Below are positions 58,589 to 64,000 of a DNA stretch of 64,000 bases, one piece after another. Both the position numbers and the translations under genes were made by a program. Numbering within the stretch: position 1 is the stretch's first letter; every line of letters begins with the position of its first letter. This stretch comes from Collybiopsis luxurians FD-317 M1 (taxonomy: Eukaryota > Basidiomycota > Agaricomycetes > Agaricales > Omphalotaceae): the NCBI GenBank assembly GCA_000827265.1, contig KN834760.1, forward strand, positions 90,626 through 154,625, written 5' to 3'. Below the pieces are notes generated by a model. It did no database searches. It saw only the letters and a list, made by a program, of their open reading frames with translations, and was not told the origin of the DNA.

Positions 58589-59564
58589 TTATAAGGTACC
58601 AGCAATTGGTTGAGGCTGGGGAACTTTCAGTGGAACATCAACAGGCTGTGGGGGAGCATGAACTCTCAGAACGATAGGAATCAGCTTGGGAGGAGAATGT
58701 TTCTGAGCTCCAGAATGAGCACTGGGATCAACATTGAATGAAGATGCAGAGGGACCAGCCTGTTTCCCAGAAGGAGTGGGTTGGTGAAGCTCCATGGTGC
58801 ACCTAATTAGCTCTTGATCCTCTGTAGCAGTAGAGGACTTATCCAAACCAAGTTCCTGCAAATGCTCCACATCAGATTCTCCTTTCACCAAGGCATCAAT
58901 ATACAAATTATACATCCCCAAATTCATGATTCAAGCCCACTGACCTGCTTGACCAATATGGAGATCAATTATCTTCACACACATCACAGGGCCTATTCGC
59001 ACAATGAATAAACTGATGGAGGTATGCTGAATCTCTAATAGAGCAGGGATGATTTGCTGACAAAGATTGGCAACACTCACATTTGCTCTGGCTGGGGAGC
59101 ACCCTGCACAACTGTTTTGCCTTGGCACATTCCCTACATGCAAGTGGCAAATAATCTTGTTCCAGTCTTAATCCCTAGCCAACTCAATGTCCTCTAGGCT
59201 TTCAGAAGAACTGAAGGAATTGTAAAGGATGATTTGAAGGGAGGCTCTGTGTTTGTTCCAATTTGAAGAGACAGCCCTAGTCATAGGCCAATGAGGCTGG
59301 TTTTGACTGTATTATTCAACTAGCTCCTGCTCATTCTGTTTGGATTTTGTTCTTCACTTTCAAAGGTAAAGATTCTGGGACCAGAGTGTCCTGCTTCAAT
59401 CTCTTGTCCATTTTAGGGAAAAGGGTCACAGTAGCAAGGAAGGCTTGGATAGATGAGCAAGTGGTGTGAGGCTGCAATTCATCAACTATGTTGTCCTCAT
59501 TTTTGAAATCCTCATCTGAAGAGGGGCACTTGCATTTATTTGAGTTAGATCTTGAAGGAGACAT
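58589..59564 (-). pseudogene. Decayed Cys-rich gene in the CpG-poor block
   Basis: Three minus-strand coding-like pieces follow in order: 59,564-59,331 (starts MSPSRSNSNKCKCPSSDED), 59,150-58,965 with ACRECAKAKQLC and KCECC and ANHPC, a Zn2Cys6-like arrangement, and 58,927-58,589 (Pro/Ser-rich). No clean intron chain joins them and stops intervene, and CpG is depleted as in the surroundings. It may have been a gene carried by a mobile element or a captured regulator. The family is not identified. Confidence 0.4.
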
Positions 59565-59806
59565 GAAAGGGAGATGTGGTTAAAGAAAGAAAACATTGAA
59601 GTTGAAATTTAGCAGGGAAAAAATTCTTCCTCTTACTAATCAAGATCATGGAGAGCCATGTGCACAGTTCGAGCAACTCATTTATGCCTTCTTGAGAGCT
59701 TAAAGGCTTTAAGGAGGGTTAATGTTATGCCCCAGCCTATTTTTTATGCTCTGTTCCTCAAATCTTCACAATATTTTTCCCCCACTACACTGATTTGGTC
59801 AATTAG

Positions 59807-60019
59807 CATCTAGAAAAAGTACCTACAGCTCAGGCTGCCAGGGGACACCCCCCAAATCATAGGAAACTCCAGGATCCCTGGAGTTGCCTGGGCTGCCTGG
59901 GACCTCTGAAACTGACTCAAATTGCTGTCAAATATCCTCAGGATGCTTAAAGATCCTGAGGTTGCCCAGGATTGGGAGGTGTCCCCTGGCTGCCTGTGCT
60001 ATAGGTATTTTTCCAGATG
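59807..60019. mobile_element. TIR element, family T, 213 bp
   Basis: Left end CATCTAGAAAAAGTACCTAC with CAGGCTGCCAGGGGACACC inside it; the right end is the inverse. TAG flanks both sides, consistent with a TA-type target duplication. It interrupts the second TGTTATGCCCC sequence that starts at 59,723. Confidence 0.75.
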
Positions 60020-61625
60020 TAGTGTTCATTACTCTCACATCAAACACTTCCTGTTACTATGCAATGCATATTAAACACTCCATTCCCCTAGACCCAGGGA
60101 ACATCTACAGTTAGTAATTCAGTATATTGTTATCACTACCTACTTGTTAACCAATACACCATACAACCTATCTACATAAAACAGCTCAGGTCTAACAATT
60201 TTGAGTATTGTGGAACCTTGAATTGATGTATATAAATGTTTACAAATGCCAACAACAATGATGACAGGCATTGCACAATGGTGAGAGGCTGACATGAAGG
60301 AAAAATTTTTTTTTTCAATTTATGTGACCAGCCTGTTACTTTCTGAGTGCCTAAGCAAGTCTGTCTAGATTTGACAGACAGCTTGGGCTGGCTACAGTCT
60401 TTTATAATATCTCATACTTGAAAATGGTCAAGTTCTGCAGCCAAAAAAGCTCATCAAAGGATCCACCAATATACATCAAATGCACATAATATCAAACTTA
60501 GGTTTTGATACAAAGTGAAAAGAATGATGGTGTATAAACAACTCTCCAATAGTTTGTATACCTGCTTTCCATTTATATACTGTAATGATTTACTTAAATA
60601 TATACCAACTGCTGCACAGTGGAACAGAGAAATGCTGTCTGGTCTGAAGCAACCAAGACCATTGGGGCTAACTTCAACATATAAAAACATTTCTAAATTT
60701 TTTTTAATATTTCCCCAATTGATTCCGAACCTATATCAGGCCAGGGCTATCCATTACAGGTAAGCTACTGGTAAAAATATTAGTCTAAGAATGTACCAGT
60801 GTTGTTCACTCAAATGCAACTGGGTGTAACTTAGGCATTCAGGTCATTCTGAGGTAGTTTTATTGAGCTTCAAAGGACACACAGATTTGGAGTTGTCTTC
60901 TGGCAATCTCTGGAGTTCAAGTGCTCTAGATAGAGGCTAGTGCGGGAATCAGGACATCCTATGTAAACTTGGGTGACAGGTCATTTCTGCAGATTTAGTA
61001 GCATAGGGTATTGGAAAATATTATCTCTTTGCTTGTGCAACATGCAAAAGTTGACCATTGTGTTCTGCACATGGCAAGTACAAGGGCTGGGAAAAGAAAA
61101 TAAATAGGTGGCATATTTGAAATGCTCAAGACTAGTTAGGACAGCAGAAGGAAAGATTCAATGGTACCGTATCATCACAACTTGCATGAGTGAACATGTT
61201 GAATAATGTCATTGTCACTTGAATGTTGTAATTTCAGGTAGTGAGAGCAAGTCAAGTTGTTGTAGGATATCATTGTCCAAGCATGGAGTATGATTGAGCC
61301 AGGATAATGATGGTGGAGGATAGTCCATGGGTCCCGAAGAAAAGGCTGAACAAGACTGCCAAACCTGGCCAGCAGAACTGTGACCCAAGACCCAAAGAAC
61401 ATATCTAATGACTTATAAGTAAGACTCCACACAAGGGCATAAATTCAACATTTGAACAGATAGCTCAAGGCATAAAGAATTTTGTTTTGGTGTTGCTGAA
61501 GTAAGTAAAATAGAAGATAAAATGCACATCTCACTGGGAAAGACATCAGAAAACAAAAAAGATACAATCAAATTGTTCATATATGAGAAAGCACCTTTCT
61601 TACAGAGAAAATCATGTACTGTTGC
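60020..61625. other. CpG-poor filler, nothing recognised
   Basis: AT-rich, no gene. Contains a short inverted pair CTGTCT/AGACAG near 60,360. Confidence 0.45.
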
Positions 61626-61840
61626 CATCAGCAAAAATACCTACAGCCCAGGTTGTCCAGGGACACCCCCCAAATCCTAGGCAGCTTTAAGATGCCCTGG
61701 GATCTCTGTGCATCTCTGAGTATCTCTGAGAGCACTCCAGAGATGCCAAGAGATCCCAGAGATCCCAGGGCACCTCAAAGCTGCCTAACATTTGGGGGGT
61801 GTCCCTGGACAACCTGGGCTGAGGACTAGTTTTGCTGATG
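61626..61840. mobile_element. TIR element, family T, 215 bp, long near-perfect TIRs
   Basis: Left end CATCAGCAAAAATACCTACA, then CCCAGGTTGTCCAGGGACAC; inverse at the right end, where about 65 bp match with few changes. The best preserved member of the family here. Confidence 0.8.
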
Positions 61841-62289
61841 GCATTTTGAGCACTTTGTAAGGGGTGAGACAGTGGGACAAATCATATGAAATTTATTTTT
61901 TGTAACCACCTGTTGGACACTGGGACATCAAGGAATTTACAAAATTTAACCACTATAAAAGGCTAAGCACCCACAGGCACCTAAGAAAAATTCATAAGAG
62001 CATGATTGGACACCAGACAGGGTAAGATATTTTATTTCATAAGATCCCCTGCGGACACAGGACATACAAAGTGTTTAAAATGGGACAGTAATGCCACACT
62101 GCCCATAAGAACAACTCCTTCATTTCATTCCGGCCCTGTAATTTATTTAACTTCTTATAAAGCCTGTTTCTAGTCAATACTTGGTCAATACATATTTGAG
62201 CCCAGCCTGATTTACTTCTAATCTCCCCATTTCTCCTACTAATAATCATTTGACCAAGTTGCTACCTTATCTATTGAATCAATGACAGA

Positions 62290-62585
62290 CACCAGAATAC
62301 AGACTTGATGCCCTGCCGTTAGTACTGGGCCAACGCTGCCGTGTGGTAGTTACTCATGCCCTGCACAGTGGCGCCAATGAGTAGAGTCTGGTGACCTCAA
62401 TGCCGCTGCCTCCCAATGTAGTCTATACTTGAAATGGATTGTAACTTATTATGATGACAGCTTTAATCCATTACTTTGTGTAATCAGTATTACACCATTA
62501 ATATAAAATTGCCTGTCAAGAATCAGGCATGGAATTCATCACCACAGAGACTCGGCATTTCATTACATTCCATGCATTTGTAACT
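62290..62585 (+). repeat. CpG-containing copy of the repeat at 55,010-55,285
   Basis: Same sequence in inverted orientation, but retaining CpG (for example CAACGCTGCCGTG, CAGTGGCGCC, AATGCCGCTGCC). It lies at the right edge of the depleted block. Confidence 0.8.
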
Positions 62586-62674
62586 TGATATTCTTGTGCC
62601 CCTAGATAACAATACTCAACATAGTACTCCCAAGTGGTACTAATTGAAATACCTATATTGGACATTGAAAGGCT

Positions 62675-63039
62675 TCAACTTCCATTGAATACACAGTGGT
62701 TATCTGAGTCGCACCAAACCCCCCCTGGATGAACATATCTCTTCTGAACAAAGTTTGAAGCACTACTGTCAATGGAAAAGAACAGTTTAGTCACACAATG
62801 ATCACCTATGTTCAGTAACCCGAATTCACCTGTATTGCTCATCGAAATCCTGACTATGGTCAAAAAGATAAGTGGATTATTCCATAAATATAATATAATG
62901 ATAAACATAAGGAAGCGGCATACCTGCAAAATTGAAGTAATCCTACAGGACTTTTCGTCGGCGTTGGGGTTGCAAAGCCAACAACCACCAGGAAATCAAT
63001 AAAAATGAGGAATTGCAATAGGAAGAAAGCTAGGCGCAT
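62675..63039 (-). CDS. Small secreted protein, 96 residues
   Basis: Two exons, 63039-62924 and 62849-62675, with a 74-nt intron; phases match. It opens with a strong signal peptide (FFLLQFLIFIDFLVVVGFA) followed by a Thr/Pro stretch. The mature part of about 70 residues has four Cys (QFC, DHC, WCD, NHC near the end) and no known domain. It has the profile of a small secreted, effector-like protein. The AG used for exon 2 is the second of two; the first would shift the frame. It lies in the CpG-retaining edge just outside the depleted block. Confidence 0.55.
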
Positions 63040-63468
63040 GTTAGAGTGGGTGTTGTTGCAAAGGCTGACAATTTCAGCAAGTGTACAGATTTTGAAGCCT
63101 TAAATATCCCTTCTGGAAATCGACTAAGCTTTACGGATTTATGAAGGAACAAATAGTGGACCCAAATTCAGTGCCGAACCCCATCAAGGGATGAAAGAAG
63201 CTCCGCCTGCAGATCCATGTGACCATGGCGGCTCTTCTGTTTCTTGTTAGCGATTGATCATCAAATAGTACCTGTACTCTGAATCCTGTGCTGTTGGAGA
63301 CAAGCCCGACACCAGATGGCATATTCCTGTGTGTACTGCTGCACGCAACCTTAAGTTTTGCTTCATAGTATCTATTTGTTGTAGATACACCAATATATTC
63401 TACATTCTGTATACCACTGCCAAATAGAATCAGCTGGGTTAATACCTCAAACTACCGCCACGACGATA
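63040..63468. other. Upstream region of the small secreted protein gene
   Basis: A minus-strand frame at 63,322-63,131 has no recognised features. Promoter for the 96-residue gene expected here. Confidence 0.4.
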
Positions 63469-63817
63469 GGGATCGACACCGTAACCGTATAGCACAATTA
63501 CTCCGTTACGGCTGTACGGGTACGAGTACCCGTACCATAAAAGGTGTTAGCAACAGCTTTGTACGGCCGTGTTTATACGGGTACAATCCAGGTACCCTGT
63601 ACTGAAGGAATTGGGCTATGGCTGGGGTACCAGCATGGCCCAAAGTGGTCAAAGCAATGATTTTTACATCATTGACACCCACTTGAGCCTGGCAACTACG
63701 CCTTTGGCATGCCGTATACGCAAAGTATACGAGTATACGGGTGTCGACATCCCGTAACAGGCAACTTCTGCCAAAATACCGGCCATAACCGTATATTACG
63801 GTTACGGCAGTGATCCC
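63469..63817. mobile_element. TIR element G1, CpG-rich, 349 bp
   Basis: Left end GGGATCGACACCGTAACCGT and right end complement GGGATCACTGCCGTAACCGT are inverted repeats. Interior contains self-complementary CGGGTACGAGTACCCGTACC. A possible target duplication is CACGAC on both sides at 2-4 bp distance. It is rich in CpG, unlike its relative G2. Confidence 0.75.
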
Positions 63818-64000
63818 GACACGACAAATCACTAGCTTAAATATATTCCTGATATTGACAAAGTTTTGGCATGTGCAATGTGCAATGATCTCCCTGCCTA
63901 ATTGGAATTTTCCACCTCTTACTCATGTTACAGGCCTCCCAACCGGATATCATATATCTCAAGACTCAGTTCAAAAAATACTTGCATAAAACTGTCAAAA

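Larger units (their letters stand above)
50160..62270. other. CpG-depleted, transposon-rich block
   Basis: CpG dinucleotides nearly vanish here; for example 51,301-51,660 has none, whereas flanks on both sides have them at ordinary frequency. TpG and CpA are abundant. In basidiomycetes cytosine methylation of repeats at CpG is known and leads to such loss. The block contains the TIR elements, inverted repeats and decayed coding text listed below; no intact gene was found in it. Confidence 0.8.

Noticed and set aside
50160..62270. RIP-type mutation as cause of the base bias
   Set aside because: Classic Neurospora RIP favours CpA to TpA; here CpG is lost while CpA and TpG are abundant, which fits methyl-CpG decay better. 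Computed RIP indices would settle it.

Overview
The window looks like nuclear DNA of an Agaricomycete (mushroom-type basidiomycete). Genes are split by many 50-60 nt GT-AG introns, and multi-spanning membrane families, a short VHS-domain protein, a LysM protein and hotdog thioesterase all have the look of Agaricomycete proteins. I cannot name the species. Family names are recognised from motifs and from memory of the families; no search was run.

Layout. (1) 1-746: 3' end of a GMC oxidoreductase. (2) 1.1-20.5 kb: a segmental duplication array. A unit of about 7.75 kb holds, on the minus strand, a secreted alpha/beta-hydrolase-fold gene (H) and a two-exon relic of a membrane protein (R), and, on the plus strand, an eight-exon DUF6533-like membrane protein gene (D). 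The order is H1-R1-D1, H2-R2-D2, R3-D3. H1, H2, D1 and D3 can be read end to end; D2 has a premature stop. A 183-bp inverted-repeat element with an empty site in a paralogous copy sits behind D3. (3) 20.5-29.9 kb: gene-poor, with one confident gene, a hotdog thioesterase (22,987-24,771), and a repeated 165-bp unit. (4) 29.9-39.5 kb: a second duplication landscape. It has a zinc-knuckle/C-terminal-anchor gene (ZK) with two broken copies, a LINE reverse transcriptase 3' fragment, a frameshifted fourth D copy (D4) fused to a broken ZK copy, and a coiled-coil gene with a broken tandem twin. (5) 40.8-47.2 kb: ordinary gene space with a VHS protein, an AlkB-like dioxygenase, a LysM secreted protein and another seven-helix-type membrane protein gene.

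(6) 50.15-62.3 kb: about 12 kb almost devoid of CpG, AT-rich, and packed with nested inverted-repeat elements (at least four TIR families, a long inverted repeat with arms of about 0.6-0.8 kb, LTR-like pieces, a 500-bp pyrimidine tract and a decayed Cys-rich gene). (7) 62.3-64 kb: CpG returns. Two segments here are relatives of segments inside the depleted block, differing largely by CG to TG/CA changes. This edge also carries a predicted 96-residue secreted Cys-containing protein.

Taken together, the window is dominated by repeated birth and decay of secreted and membrane-protein genes beside mobile elements. The most unusual signals are the hydrolase/membrane-protein duplication unit and the CpG-eroded element nest with its unmutated relatives next door. 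Exon coordinates below were derived by hand from splice signals, reading phase and agreement between copies.
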